A stretch of 64,000 bases of DNA from Streptomyces halobius (GTDB taxonomy: Bacteria; Actinomycetota; Actinomycetes; Streptomycetales; Streptomycetaceae), in contig NZ_CP086322.1 in assembly GCF_023277745.1 (NCBI RefSeq), forward strand, positions 5,084,001 through 5,148,000, written 5' to 3'. Of this stretch, positions 8,804-16,957 are shown piece after piece (position 1 is the stretch's first letter; each line of letters starts with the position of its first letter). The position numbers and the translations under genes are program-made. Under the pieces are notes generated by a model, which made no database searches, was not told the DNA's origin, and saw only the letters and a program-made list of their open reading frames with translations.

Positions 8804-8848
8804 GTGCCCGACGCCAACATCCGCGTCCCCATCGACCTGAGCCCATGA
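8804..8848 (+). CDS. Micro-ORF of 14 codons with a strong ribosome site (possible truncated gene)
   Basis: A GGAAGGAG site sits eight bases before the GTG at 8804. The frame reads MPDANIRVPIDLSP and stops at 8846. The opening resembles short actinobacterial ribbon-helix-helix proteins that start with a NIRVP-type strand. The gene may have been cut off by the 16-bp repeat that supplies its stop codon. It could instead be a leader peptide. No partner gene follows on this strand. Confidence 0.3.
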   Translation: MPDANIRVPIDLSP

Positions 8849-8881
8849 GGACCTGAGCCCATGAGGACCTGAGCCCATGAG
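8834..8881. repeat. Three perfect copies of a 16-bp tandem repeat
   Basis: The unit GACCTGAGCCCATGAG is repeated three times without a mismatch just past the 3' end of tsaD. Each copy contains an in-frame ATGAG and TGA, so each would end a plus-strand frame. Confidence 0.95.
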
Positions 8882-8911
8882 GACCGTCCGCCTCTGAGGC
8901 CCCTCCGCCCC

Positions 8912-10024
8912 TCAGATGGTCCGTGTCCCGATACCGGCCATCGAACGTCCCGCCGAACGTACCCCCGAACTTCCCGCCCCCGGATGCAACGCCGCATACT
9001 CCAGCGGCGCCGACGGGTCGATCGAAACGTCCAGCGGGGCGGGCTCCGCGCCCGCGCGAACCAGCAGGTCGCCGACCGCGGCGATCATCGCGCCGTTGTC
9101 CGTGCACAGCCGCAGCGGCGGTACGCGCAGCGTGATGCCCGCCGCGGAGCAGCGTTCCTCGGCCAGGGAGCGGACGCGGGAGTTGGCCGCCACACCGCCC
9201 ACCACGACGAGGGTCCGTACGTCGTGTTCGGCGCAGGCGGCCACCGCCTTGCGGGTGAGGACATCGGCGATGGCCTCCTGGAGCGAGGCCGCGCCGTCGG
9301 CGAGCGGCAGCGGCCGGCCCGCGGCGCGGTGGGCCTCCGCCCAGCGGGCGCCCGCCGTCTTCAGGCCCGAGAAGGAGAAGGTGAAGCGGTTCGCGGGTGC
9401 GCCCGTGGTGAGCGGGCGGGGAAACGGGACAGCGCGCGGATCCCCCTCGCGCGCTGTCCGGTCGATGGCCGGACCGCCGGGATACGGCAGCCCGAAGACC
9501 CGGGCGACCTTGTCGAAGCACTCTCCCGCGGCGTCGTCCAGCGTGTCGCCGAGGTGGGTGATCGGGTCGCGGACCAGGTCGCGGACGAGCAGCAGCGAGG
9601 TGTGGCCGCCGGAGACGATCAGCACCACGCAGGGGTCGGGCAGCGGGCCGTGTTCAAGGGTGTCGGCCGCGACATGACCGGCCAGGTGATGGACGCCGTA
9701 CAGCGGGACACCGAGCGCGTACGCCAGCCCCTTCGCGCCGGCCAGCCCCACTTGGAGCGCGCTGGACAGCCCCGGCCCCGTCGTGACCGCGACCGCGCCG
9801 ATGTCGGCCGTCCGCAACCCCGCGTCGGCGAGCGCACCGCGTACGACCGGGGTCAGCGCGTGCACATGCGCGCGGGCGGCGATCTCCGGCACCACCCCGC
9901 CGAACCGGGCGTGCTCGGCCATGCTCGACGCCAGGGCCCGACCGAGCAGTCGGCCGTCCCGCACCAGGCCCGCGCCCGTCTCGTCGCAGGACGATTCGAT
10001 CCCCAGTACCACCGGTGACCCCAC
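8912..10024 (-). CDS. tsaD: tRNA N6-adenosine threonylcarbamoyltransferase TsaD
   Basis: The GTG at 10024 is preceded by AAGAAGGAGCGG, which fixes the start. The 370-residue protein is full length for the Kae1/Qri7/TsaD family. It begins [13 protein letters not shown], and it carries the iron-binding HxxxH as H113-L-A-G-H117. The ATP-binding motifs SGGHTSLL and [17 protein letters not shown] follow, then a late SFSGLKTAG. TsaD moves the threonylcarbamoyl group onto A37 of ANN-decoding tRNAs, working with TsaB and TsaE. Those partners, and rimI, which often sit beside tsaD in Streptomyces, are not here. It is therefore either relocated or a second copy. Confidence 0.93.
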   Translation of the reverse strand: MGSPVVLGIESSCDETGAGLVRDGRLLGRALASSMAEHARFGGVVPEIAARAHVHALTPVVRGALADAGLRTADIGAVAVTTGPGLSSALQVGLAGAKGLAYALGVPLYGVHHLAGHVAADTLEHGPLPDPCVVLIVSGGHTSLLLVRDLVRDPITHLGDTLDDAAGECFDKVARVFGLPYPGGPAIDRTAREGDPRAVPFPRPLTTGAPANRFTFSFSGLKTAGARWAEAHRAAGRPLPLADGAASLQEAIADVLTRKAVAACAEHDVRTLVVVGGVAANSRVRSLAEERCSAAGITLRVPPLRLCTDNGAMIAAVGDLLVRAGAEPAPLDVSIDPSAPLEYAALHPGAGSSGVRSAGRSMAGIGTRTI

Positions 10025-10060
10025 AGCGGACCGCTCCTTCTTGCCCCTCGACCCTTGACG

Positions 10061-10085
10061 CTTATTGCAATCTATATGCAATAAG
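10061..10085. promoter_or_regulatory. Perfect 9-bp palindrome in an AT-rich island, Nur-box-like
   Basis: The arms CTTATTGCA and TGCAATAAG match perfectly around seven bases, in an AT-rich island rare for this window. It reads TTGCAA, five bases, ATGCAA. That is close to the nickel-regulator Nur box described in Streptomyces (tTGCaa-N5-ttGCAA). It lies 37 bp before the tsaD start and about 220 bp before cobL, so it could act on either divergent gene. The palindrome is seen directly. The Nur assignment is inference. Confidence 0.6.
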
Positions 10086-10087
10086 GG

Positions 10088-10205
10088 CCGCTTGCCCATG
10101 AGGGTCGTGCTTTCTGCCGTGAGGGGTGTGTGCCTTCTCCCGTGAGGGGTGCGTGTCTGCTGCCGTGAGGGGACGCGCTTGCTTCCGTGCGGGGTGGGCG
10201 GGGAT
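10088..10205. repeat. Degenerate repeats of a GTGAGGGGTGYGTG element
   Basis: Four to five loose copies, spaced about 30 bp, of a unit ending CCGTGAGGGG or CCATGAGGG fill the tsaD-cobL intergenic region. They look like a decayed minisatellite. No gene is seen between 10025 and 10308. Confidence 0.55.
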
Positions 10206-10308
10206 GAGCCCGCCCCCGGGGATGCCGCCGACCGCCCAGTAGAGTTCGGCTGCCGTCCACCGTCCCCGCCGCCCGTCCGTCCCCTCCCGACCTCTGAGGT
10301 ACTCGGCA

Positions 10309-11685
10309 GTGAGCCCCGCACCACCCCTTCCGCACCCGCTCACCGTCGTCGGCATCGGGGCCGACGGCTGGGGTGGACTGCCCGCCGCCTCCCAGCAGGC
10401 GCTGCGCGAGGCCGAGGTGCTGATCGGCGGCCCGCGCCAGCTCGCCCTGCTGCCCGGTGAGTGCGGCGGCGAGCGGATCCCGTGGCCCTCGCCGCTGCGC
10501 CCCGCCGTCCCCGGACTGCTCGCCGCGCACGCCGGCCGCCGGATCTGCGTACTGGCCAGCGGCGATCCGCTGTTCTACGGGATCGGGCGGACGTTGACGG
10601 AGGTGCTGGGGGGCGGGGCGCCGACGGGTGAGGTGCCGGCGGGTGAGGCGGCCGCCTACGGAACCGAACGCTCCCAAGGGGCCGAACGCTCCGAAGGGGC
10701 CGCGTCCGGGGCGTCGCTCCGCGTCCTCCCCCACCCCTCCTCCGTCTCCTACGCCTGCGCCCGGCTCGGCTGGCCCGTGGAGGACACCGAGGTCATCACG
10801 CTGGTCGGCCGGCCCGCCGAGAGCCTGGCCGCGGCGCTGCACGACGGCCGACGGCTGCTGGTGCTGTCCACCGGTGCCGGCACCCCCGCCGAGGTCGCCG
10901 CGCTGCTGCGTGCCCACGGCTTCGGCCCGACCCGGATGCGGGTCCTCGAACAGCTCGGCGGGGAGCGGGAGTCGACGGCCGAGGGCACCGCGGCCGACTG
11001 GGCACGGCCGCCCGGCGACCCGCTGAACGTCATCGCCCTCGACTGCGCCCGCGAGCCCGGCGCGCTGCGGCTGTCGGCCGTGCCCGGTCTGCCCGACGCG
11101 GCCTACGAGCACGACGGCCAGCTCACCAAGCGCCATGTCCGCGCCGCCACGCTCGCCGCGCTCGCGCCCGCGCCCGGCGAACTGCTGTGGGATGTCGGCG
11201 GCGGCTCCGGCTCCATCGCGATCGAGTGGCTGCGTGCGCACCGCAGTTGCCGGGCGATCACCGTCGAACGCGATCCCGTACGCGCCGAACGGATCGGCCG
11301 TAACGCACGGTCGCTCGGCGTACCGTCGCTGCGCGTCGTCCACGGTCCCGCGCCCGCCGCGCTGGACGGCCTGCCGACGCCGGACGCGGTCTTCATCGGC
11401 GGCGGGCTGACCGCCCCCGGCCTGCTGGCCGCCTGCTGGGAGGCGCTGCCGCCGGGCGGCCGGATCGTCGCCAACACGGTGACGCTGGAGTCCGAGGCGC
11501 TGCTCACCGACTGGTACCGGCGGCACGGCGGCGAACTGGTCCGGCTGGCGGTCGCCCATGCGGTGCCGGTCGGCGGCTTCACCGGCTGGCGACAGGCGAT
11601 GCCGGTCACCCAATGGGCGGCGGTCAAGCCTTCGTCGTCCCGGTCCGCCCGTCCCACGGAAGACGCCAACGCCACGGAAAACTGA
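10309..11685 (+). CDS. cobL: Precorrin-6Y C5,15-methyltransferase (decarboxylating), CbiE-CbiT fusion
   Basis: The protein has 458 residues from the GTG at 10309. The N-terminal half is a tetrapyrrole methylase domain (CbiE) with [14 protein letters not shown] at the start and [13 protein letters not shown] near 85. The C-terminal half (about 255-425) is the CbiT domain with the SAM loop [13 protein letters not shown]. It methylates C5 and C15 of precorrin-6B and removes the acetate carboxyl at C12, giving precorrin-8X. Residues about 102-133 are a Gly/Ala/Glu-rich insertion with [13 protein letters not shown] repeats, absent from usual CobL. cobM follows after 92 bp on the same strand. Confidence 0.93.
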   Translation: MSPAPPLPHPLTVVGIGADGWGGLPAASQQALREAEVLIGGPRQLALLPGECGGERIPWPSPLRPAVPGLLAAHAGRRICVLASGDPLFYGIGRTLTEVLGGGAPTGEVPAGEAAAYGTERSQGAERSEGAASGASLRVLPHPSSVSYACARLGWPVEDTEVITLVGRPAESLAAALHDGRRLLVLSTGAGTPAEVAALLRAHGFGPTRMRVLEQLGGERESTAEGTAADWARPPGDPLNVIALDCAREPGALRLSAVPGLPDAAYEHDGQLTKRHVRAATLAALAPAPGELLWDVGGGSGSIAIEWLRAHRSCRAITVERDPVRAERIGRNARSLGVPSLRVVHGPAPAALDGLPTPDAVFIGGGLTAPGLLAACWEALPPGGRIVANTVTLESEALLTDWYRRHGGELVRLAVAHAVPVGGFTGWRQAMPVTQWAAVKPSSSRSARPTEDANATEN

Positions 11686-11777
11686 AAACGCCGACCCCAT
11701 GGAACACGCGCATCCACATACCACGCATATCGCGCACATTCCGTGGACCTGGAACCCGTTCAGGAGCCCCAAGAACC

Positions 11778-12569
11778 ATGACCGTTTACTTCATCGGCGC
11801 GGGCCCCGGCGCCGCCGACCTGATCACCGTGCGCGGCGCCCGCACCCTCGCCGCCTGTGGGGTCTGCCTGTACGCCGGCAGCCTCGTGCCGCGTGAGCTG
11901 CTCGCCGAGTGCCCGCCCGGGGCCCGGCTCATCGACACCGCGCGGCTGGACCTCGACACCATCACCGCCGAGCTGGTCCGCGCCCACCGGGAAGGCCGAG
12001 ACGTCGCCCGGCTGCACTCCGGCGATCCGTCCGTCTTCAGCGCGGTCGCCGAACAGATGCGGCGCCTGGACGCGGCCGGTGTGCCGTACGAAGTCGTGCC
12101 CGGCGTCCCGGCGTTCGCCGCCGCGGCGGCCGCACTCAAGCGCGAGCTGACCGTCCCCACCGTCGGCCAGACCGTCATCCTCACCCGCGTCGCCCAGCGC
12201 GCCACCCCCATGCCCGAGGGCGAGGACCTCGCCACCCTCGGCCGCAGCGGCGCGCTGCTCGTACTGCACCTGGCCGCCATGTACGTCGACCGTGTCGTCG
12301 ACGAACTCCTCCCGCACTACGGCGCCGACTGCCCGGCCGCCGTCGTCGCGATGGCCTCCCGCCCGGACGAACTGGTGCTGCGCGGCACGCTCGCCGACAT
12401 CGCGGACCAGGTGAAGGCCGCGGGTGTGGTCCGTACGGCCGTCATCATGGTCGGCCGCACCCTCGGCGCCGAACAGTTCCGCGACAGCCATCTGTATTCG
12501 ACGGAGCGGGACCGGGGGGATTGCGGAACGGCGGCCCGGGACCAGGGCGGGACGGCGGCCCGGGACTAG
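11778..12569 (+). CDS. cobM: Precorrin-4 C11-methyltransferase
   Basis: The ATG at 11778 follows a CAGGAG site. The 263-residue protein begins VYFIGAGPGAADLITVRG, the first motif of corrin methyltransferases. It shows ARLHSGDPSVFSAVAEQM (GDP loop) and the VPGVPAFAAAAAALKREL motif of the CobM/CbiF group. It transfers a methyl from SAM to C11 of precorrin-4. The last 15 or so residues come from a 24-bp tandem repeat and are not part of the fold. A terminator follows 85 bp later. Confidence 0.93.
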   Translation: MTVYFIGAGPGAADLITVRGARTLAACGVCLYAGSLVPRELLAECPPGARLIDTARLDLDTITAELVRAHREGRDVARLHSGDPSVFSAVAEQMRRLDAAGVPYEVVPGVPAFAAAAAALKRELTVPTVGQTVILTRVAQRATPMPEGEDLATLGRSGALLVLHLAAMYVDRVVDELLPHYGADCPAAVVAMASRPDELVLRGTLADIADQVKAAGVVRTAVIMVGRTLGAEQFRDSHLYSTERDRGDCGTAARDQGGTAARD

Positions 12570-12590
12570 GGCGGGACGGCGGCCCGGGAC
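12528..12590 (+). repeat. 24-bp tandem repeat across the end of cobM
   Basis: There are nearly three copies of a unit built on ACGGCGGCCCGGGAC with AGGGCGGG. Copies start at 12528, 12552 and 12576. The stop codon of cobM (TAG) arises by a single C-to-T change in the second copy, so repeat growth has set the C-terminus of the protein. Confidence 0.9.
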
Positions 12591-12653
12591 GGGCCTGTCC
12601 GGTGGAATACGCCGTGCGGCCGCCGCGTTGTGGCCTGCAAGGTGCGCCCGCAC

Positions 12654-12693
12654 CCCTTAGGGGATCTGTTCGACTACGCCCCTAAGGGTTTTT
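12654..12693 (+). terminator. Rho-independent terminator after cobM
   Basis: A 10-bp stem (CCCTTAGGGG with CCCCTAAGGG) closes a 15-base loop and is followed by TTTTT. It sits between convergent cobM and cbiD. Further CCTAAGG copies follow, so it may also stop minus-strand transcription. Confidence 0.85.
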
Positions 12694-12725
12694 GCCCCCA
12701 CCCCCTAAGGCTCGTTCCCCCACTC

Positions 12726-13883
12726 CTAGCTCCCTCCCGGCCCCCGCGCCTCCGCCTGGCCCACCACCATCCCCGCCCGGTCGATGCAGATGACATCGAC
12801 CGCGACCGGTGCGCCGCGCAGCACGGCCAGCGCCTCGTCGCGCGCCGCGGCGGCCACCAGGTCGCCGAGCGGGACGCCGGCCGCCGCGCACAACTGGAGC
12901 GCGGCGAGGCCGGTGTTGGCCTCGGCCACCGCCCTCGCCAGCGTCTCGTCCGCGCCGCCGCGCCGGGCCAGCTCGGCGAGGAACTCCTTGTTCACCTGGG
13001 ACCGCGCGGAGTGCAGATCCAGATGCCCGGCCGCCAGCTTGGACAGCTTGGCGAATCCGCCGCAGACGGTGAGCCGTTCGACGGGATGGCGGCGGATGTA
13101 CTTGAGCACCGCGCCCGCGAAGTCCCCCATGTCCAGCAGCGCGTCGTCGGGGAGCTTGTGCACCGCGACGGCGACCTTCTCCGACGTCGAACCCGTACAG
13201 CCGGCCACATGACGCCGTCCCGCCGCACGTGCCACATCCACCCCGCGCCGGATGGAGTCGATCCAGGCGGAGCAGGAGTACGGGACGACGATCCCGGTTG
13301 TCCCGAGGATCGACAGACCGCCCAGGATGCCCAGCCGCGGGTTCCACGTACTGCGGGCGATCTCCTCGCCGTGATCGACCGAGACTTCGACCTCGACGTC
13401 CCCGTTTCCGCCGTACCGGGCGGCGACCTGCGCGAGGTGGTCGCGGATCATCTGCCGCGGCACCGGGTTGATGGCGGGCTCGCCGACGTCCAGCGGCAGT
13501 CCGGGTCGGGTGACGGTACCGACGCCGGGCCCCGCCTTGAAGACGACCCCGGAGCCGACCGGGAGCGCCCGCACCGTCGAGCGGATCAGCGCATCGTGCG
13601 TCACATCCGGATCATCACCGGCATCCTTCACCACCCCCGCCGTCGCACTGGTCCGCCCCGCCGCCAACTCCTCCACCGCGAGCGCGAACGACGGCGTCTG
13701 CCCCTTGGGCAGCGTGATCGTCACCGGATCCGGGAAATCGCCGCTCAGGAGGGCGGTGTACGCGGCCGTGCTCGCCGCCGTCGCACAGGCGCCGGTCGTC
13801 CAGCCGTGCCGCAGGCCGGTGTGCGCGAGCTGGGCGCTGCGGCCTCCCGCGCCTCCCGTAGCCTTCGGTTGCGCCTCAGCCAT
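12726..13883 (-). CDS. cbiD: Cobalt-precorrin-5B C1-methyltransferase family protein CbiD
   Basis: The ATG at 13883 gives 385 residues. The diagnostic N-terminal RHGWTTGACATAASTAAY is at about 25-42. Later come GTVTRPGLPLDVGEPAINPVPR and the FAGAVLKYIRRHPVERLTV region. CbiD removes the C20 fragment and methylates C1 in the anaerobic route. In the aerobic route of Pseudomonas denitrificans this step belongs to CobF. No cobF-like gene is seen here although cobG is present, so CbiD probably serves the C1 step. The gene faces cobM across a shared terminator. Confidence 0.93.
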   Translation of the reverse strand: MAEAQPKATGGAGGRSAQLAHTGLRHGWTTGACATAASTAAYTALLSGDFPDPVTITLPKGQTPSFALAVEELAAGRTSATAGVVKDAGDDPDVTHDALIRSTVRALPVGSGVVFKAGPGVGTVTRPGLPLDVGEPAINPVPRQMIRDHLAQVAARYGGNGDVEVEVSVDHGEEIARSTWNPRLGILGGLSILGTTGIVVPYSCSAWIDSIRRGVDVARAAGRRHVAGCTGSTSEKVAVAVHKLPDDALLDMGDFAGAVLKYIRRHPVERLTVCGGFAKLSKLAAGHLDLHSARSQVNKEFLAELARRGGADETLARAVAEANTGLAALQLCAAAGVPLGDLVAAAARDEALAVLRGAPVAVDVICIDRAGMVVGQAEARGPGGS

Positions 13884-14071
13884 GGAAGAACCCGCCGGCG
13901 ACGGCCGACAAGACGAAGGCCGGGAAGACATAGGCCAGGAAGGCGAAGGCCAGCAGGACGTAGGCCGGCAACCCGTCGAAGACGATGACCGGGAACCCGC
14001 CGACGAAGGCCGACAGCCCGCCGAAGACGATGACCAAGGACCCGCGAACGATGACCGAGGACCCGCTGGCG

Positions 14072-14986
14072 ATGACCGATGACGCCCGGTCGGCGTGCCT
14101 TCCTGCCCACGTCTCCGACCGGGCCTCCGCAAGTGCCCCCGGGCGGCGCCCCGGCAAGGCCCCCCACGTGCTGATCCTCGGCGGTACGACCGAGGCCCGC
14201 CGCCTGGCCGCCGAGCTGACGGCGGCACCACCCTCGCCCAAGCTCTCAACTCCTCCCCCACTCCCCACTTCGTTCGAGCGGGGGGACCCCCATGAGCAGG
14301 GGGTGCTTCCACCGCGGTTCCACGTCACCACCTCCCTCGCCGGCCGCGTCGCCGCGCCGCGGCTGCCCGCCGGGGAGGTCCGCATCGGAGGGTTCGGCGG
14401 CCCCGAGGGCCTCGCCCGCTGGCTGCGCGAGCACGCGGTGGACGCGCTCATCGACGCCACCCATCCTTTCGCCGGCACGATCAGTTTCCATGCGGCGCAG
14501 GCCGCCGCCACCGCCCATGTTCCCCTGCTGGCTCTGCGCCGACCCGGCTGGGTACCGGGCCCGGACGACACCTGGCACCCGGTCGCCTCCCTGGATGAGG
14601 CCGCCGCCGCCCTCCCCGCCCTCGGCACTCGTGTCTTCCTCACCACCGGCCGCATGGGCCTCGCCCACTTCGCCCACCTCACCGACCTCTGGTTCCTCGT
14701 ACGCTCCGTGGATGCCCCCGAGCCTCCGCATCCGCCCCGGATGGAGACCCTTCTCGACCGTGGCCCCTTCACCGTTGCGGGTGAACGGGACCTCCTCCGT
14801 CGCCATCGCATCGACGTCCTGGTCACCAAGGACAGCGGCGCCGCCGCGACCGCCGCGAAACTGACGGCAGCGCGTGCGGCGGGCCTCCCGGTCGTGGTCG
14901 TCCGCCGCCCGCCGGTCCCGGAGGGTGTACCCATCGCGGCGGATCCGGCGGAGGCCGCGGCCTGGGCGCGCCGGCTCCTCGGCTGA
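14072..14986 (+). CDS. cobK: Precorrin-6A reductase with an in-frame repeat insertion
   Basis: CobK similarity begins at HVLILGGTTEARRLAAEL, about 30 codons after the ATG at 14072. The true start is uncertain, since several in-frame ATG codons from 13985 onward lie in a repetitive GATGACC stretch. The enzyme reduces precorrin-6A to precorrin-6B with NADPH, and IDATHPFAGTIS and VTKDSGAAATAAKL are typical family motifs. Between the first strand and FHVTTSLAGR there are about 23 extra residues encoded by a GC-rich palindromic element. They keep the frame but are foreign to the fold. The gene diverges from cbiD. Confidence 0.85.
   Translation: MTDDARSACLPAHVSDRASASAPGRRPGKAPHVLILGGTTEARRLAAELTAAPPSPKLSTPPPLPTSFERGDPHEQGVLPPRFHVTTSLAGRVAAPRLPAGEVRIGGFGGPEGLARWLREHAVDALIDATHPFAGTISFHAAQAAATAHVPLLALRRPGWVPGPDDTWHPVASLDEAAAALPALGTRVFLTTGRMGLAHFAHLTDLWFLVRSVDAPEPPHPPRMETLLDRGPFTVAGERDLLRRHRIDVLVTKDSGAAATAAKLTAARAAGLPVVVVRRPPVPEGVPIAADPAEAAAWARRLLG
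14243..14312. repeat. REP-like palindromic element inside cobK
   Basis: The segment holds runs CTCCCCCACTCC, TTCGTTCGAGCGGGGGGACC and a hairpin ACCCCC-7-GGGGGT (14286-14304). I recognise this CCCCCACTCC/TTCGTTCGAGCGGGGGGACCC motif as a dispersed repeat in Streptomyces genomes, usually between genes. Here it lies inside a coding sequence and is translated as STPPPLPTSFERGDPHEQG. Confidence 0.6.
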
Positions 14987-15003
14987 CCGTCCTCGGTGTC
15001 GCC

Positions 15004-15034
15004 TTGCCTTGGAGCGCACTCCACCTCCTAACGT
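15004..15034 (+). promoter_or_regulatory. MerR-type promoter with 19-bp spacer before the aldo/keto reductase
   Basis: A -35-like TTGCCT (15004-15009) and a -10-like TAACGT (15029-15034) are 19 bp apart. That spacing is used by MerR-family activators. The spacer holds a dyad TGGAG-CGCA-CTCCA (15010-15023). It resembles the CTTGGAGT-type operator of the aldehyde-responsive AdhR/NmlR group. No merR gene is nearby in the window. The function is inferred from the pattern. Confidence 0.6.
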
Positions 15035-15062
15035 CAGACGCACGACGACCCGGCATCAACTG

Positions 15063-15117
15063 CCGGCAGCCGGCAGCCGGCAGCCGGCAACCGGCAACCG
15101 GCATCCGGCAAGCGGCG
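15063..15117. repeat. 7-bp tandem repeat before the aldo/keto reductase
   Basis: About seven to eight tandem copies of CGGCAGC/CGGCAAC lie between the presumed promoter and the ribosome site, in the 5' untranslated region. The number of copies could alter leader length or structure. Confidence 0.9.
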
Positions 15118-15181
15118 GCCGAGCTGAGTTGATGGCGCCTCAGGTCTCGCCTCACCTGACGAAAGGGAACGGGAACATTTC

Positions 15182-16234
15182 GTGCGTTACACACTTTTCG
15201 GCAAGACCGGCCTGCGAGTGAGCGAGCTGAGCCTCGGTGCGATGACCATCGGCGGCGACCAGGGCACTCCCAAGGACACCAGCGGCCGCATTCTCGATAT
15301 GTACGCCGACGCGGGCGGCAACTTCGTCGACACCGCCGACATCTACACAGGCGGCGCCTCCGAGACGCTTCTCGGGGAGCTGCTCGAAGGCCGTCGGGAC
15401 ACCTTCGTACTGGCCAGCAAATACACCTGCGCGACCCGTCCCGGCGAGGTGAATTCGGGGGGTAATCACCGCAAGAATCTCGTCCAATCGGTGGAGGCGA
15501 GCCTGGCCCGGCTGCGTACCGACCGGCTTGACGTCCTGTGGGTGCACGCCCGGGACAACTTCACGCCGGTCGAAGAGGTCATGCGGGCGCTGGACGATCT
15601 CGTACGTACCGGAAAAGTGCTCTACATCGGGGTTTCCGACTGGCCCGCCTGGGAGATCGCACAGGCGAACACCCTCGCCGATCTCCGGGGCTGGACTGCC
15701 TTCGCGGGCTCACAGCTGCGCTACAACCTGCTGGAGCGCACGCCGGAGCGCGAATTGCTCCCCCAGGCCCGCGCCTTCGACCTGGCGGTGCTGGCCTGGG
15801 CCCCGCTCGCGGCGGGCAAGCTCACCGGCAAATACCGCCGTGGTGAGACGGGCCGACTGGACGCGGAGGGTGCGGGCAACCGGGCGGACGGCCGCGAGGA
15901 CGCGGTCATCAGCGCGGTGCTGGAGATCGCCGAGCAAGGTGGCTGGAGCCCGGCCCAGGTAGCGCTGGCCTGGCTCCGCGAGCAGCCCGGCAACATCATC
16001 CCGATCACCGCCGCCACGAAGGAGAGCCAGCTCGCGGACAATCTCGCCAGTGTCGGGGTCACGCTCGACGCGGCTGCCGTCGCACGGCTCGATGAGGTCA
16101 GCGCGGTGCCGCTCGGATTCCCGCACGCGTTCCTGGCGGACCCGGCGGTACAGCAGAACGTCTACGGCGACCGCGGGCCGGACATCGAGGACCGCCGCTC
16201 CACGTACCGCCGCACGATGACCGCGATCCGCTAG
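15182..16234 (+). CDS. Aldo/keto reductase
   Basis: The 350-residue protein starts at the GTG at 15182 behind a GAAAGGGAACGGG leader. It has the family's catalytic tetrad: Asp in NFVDTAD, Tyr in the same helix (IYTGG), Lys in VLASKYT and His in LWVHARD. Later QLRYNLLERTPERELLP and the NADPH-binding end PITAATKESQLADNLA complete the TIM barrel. It probably reduces aldehydes or ketones. It is embedded in the cobalamin block without an obvious part in that pathway. A MerR-like promoter suggests induction by aldehyde or electrophile stress. Confidence 0.92.
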   Translation: MRYTLFGKTGLRVSELSLGAMTIGGDQGTPKDTSGRILDMYADAGGNFVDTADIYTGGASETLLGELLEGRRDTFVLASKYTCATRPGEVNSGGNHRKNLVQSVEASLARLRTDRLDVLWVHARDNFTPVEEVMRALDDLVRTGKVLYIGVSDWPAWEIAQANTLADLRGWTAFAGSQLRYNLLERTPERELLPQARAFDLAVLAWAPLAAGKLTGKYRRGETGRLDAEGAGNRADGREDAVISAVLEIAEQGGWSPAQVALAWLREQPGNIIPITAATKESQLADNLASVGVTLDAAAVARLDEVSAVPLGFPHAFLADPAVQQNVYGDRGPDIEDRRSTYRRTMTAIR

Positions 16235-16321
16235 CCCGACAGGGCACAGGTCAACAGGGCACAGGTCGACAGGGCTTGGGCCGGCGCCGTCCACACAACG
16301 TTTCTGCGCCGGCTGTGCCGC

Positions 16322-16549
16322 TCACCCCGAACACCTGCGCAGCACCTCCGCGAGCCGGCGGGCGACCTCGGGTGCGCAGCGGCCCAGGTCCACGAGCGGA
16401 CGGGGGAAGTCCCCGGCCAGCGAGACCGCGTCAAGGGACAAGGACGGCAGGGTGATTCCCACCCCTTTCAAGGCAGTACGGAGTTCGTCACGGGCCTCCT
16501 GGGCTTCCCTGATCTTTCCGGTGGCCGGACGACGTTCTGCCATTTCCAT
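16322..16549 (-). CDS. Small hypothetical protein, 75 residues
   Basis: The ATG at 16549 is followed by a second in-frame ATG two codons later (16543). The protein has a basic, helical N-terminus (ERRPATGKIREAQEARDEL) and a LPSLSLDAVSLAGDFPRPLV middle that reads like a conserved small actinobacterial protein. It may be a partner of a regulator, but no regulator gene is adjacent here. No catalytic motif is visible. Confidence 0.6.
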   Translation of the reverse strand: MEMAERRPATGKIREAQEARDELRTALKGVGITLPSLSLDAVSLAGDFPRPLVDLGRCAPEVARRLAEVLRRCSG

Positions 16550-16921
16550 GCCTGCTGCTCCGTTCTCGTCCTGACTGGTCTGTTAATGCCCCTTGCGGGG
16601 TACTTCAGTCGCCCCTCGCAAGCAGCTCGACAGGTGCTTGGTGCCTGCTGTTGTCACCGCACGGGCCGACAAGGGGAGTTGACGTGGTCGAACGAATGTA
16701 CGAGATCGAAGCCTGGCTCGTGCGGCGCCGGCCCGCCAACTCCGTCGGCTGGCTGCGACAAGTGTCAGGGAAGTAACTGGCGCAGTCGGCCGAGGACACG
16801 AGCTACGGCCTCACCTATCCGTGCGGAATCACCAGGTCCTGCGGACGTCTCCCCGCTGTCTCTTGCGGATGCGGGGGCGCCGACGCGGGGCCGCGGCCCG
16901 TCCGCGCACCCCGTGCGCCAC
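16550..16921. other. Intergenic region between the small hypothetical gene and cobIJ
   Basis: It holds the 30-codon ORF described separately and otherwise no conserved frame. The right part is GC-rich and ends at the stem-loop after cobIJ. Confidence 0.5.
16684..16776 (+). CDS. Short ORF (30 codons) with ribosome site, unknown
   Basis: A GGGGAG site seven bases before the GTG at 16684 and a well-behaved codon use (MVERMYEIEAWLVRRRP then ANSVGWLRQVSGK) suggest a real peptide or the truncated start of a gene. The plus strand holds no continuation. The function is unknown. Confidence 0.3.
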   Translation: MVERMYEIEAWLVRRRPANSVGWLRQVSGK

Positions 16922-16946
16922 GGCCCCTGCTCCCGAGGCAGGGGCC
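16922..16946 (-). terminator. Perfect 9-bp stem-loop after cobIJ
   Basis: GGCCCCTGC and GCAGGGGCC pair around seven bases, 11 bp past the cobIJ stop. There is no T-run, as is common for high-GC actinomycete terminators. Confidence 0.65.
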
Positions 16947-16957
16947 GCCGCCGGTCC

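Noticed and set aside
8804..8881. CRISPR array (three short repeats)
   Set aside because: The 16-bp units are directly tandem with no spacers and there are no cas genes. The same applies to the 7-bp repeats at 15063.
12630..13988. Plus-strand open frame of 452 codons opposite cbiD
   Set aside because: Low-complexity Arg/Asp-rich translation. cbiD on the other strand carries all family motifs.
13882..14082. Acidic plus-strand frame (EEPAGDGRQDEG..., many ED repeats) overlapping the cbiD start
   Set aside because: No ribosome site. It arises from the repetitive GATGACC stretch before cobK.
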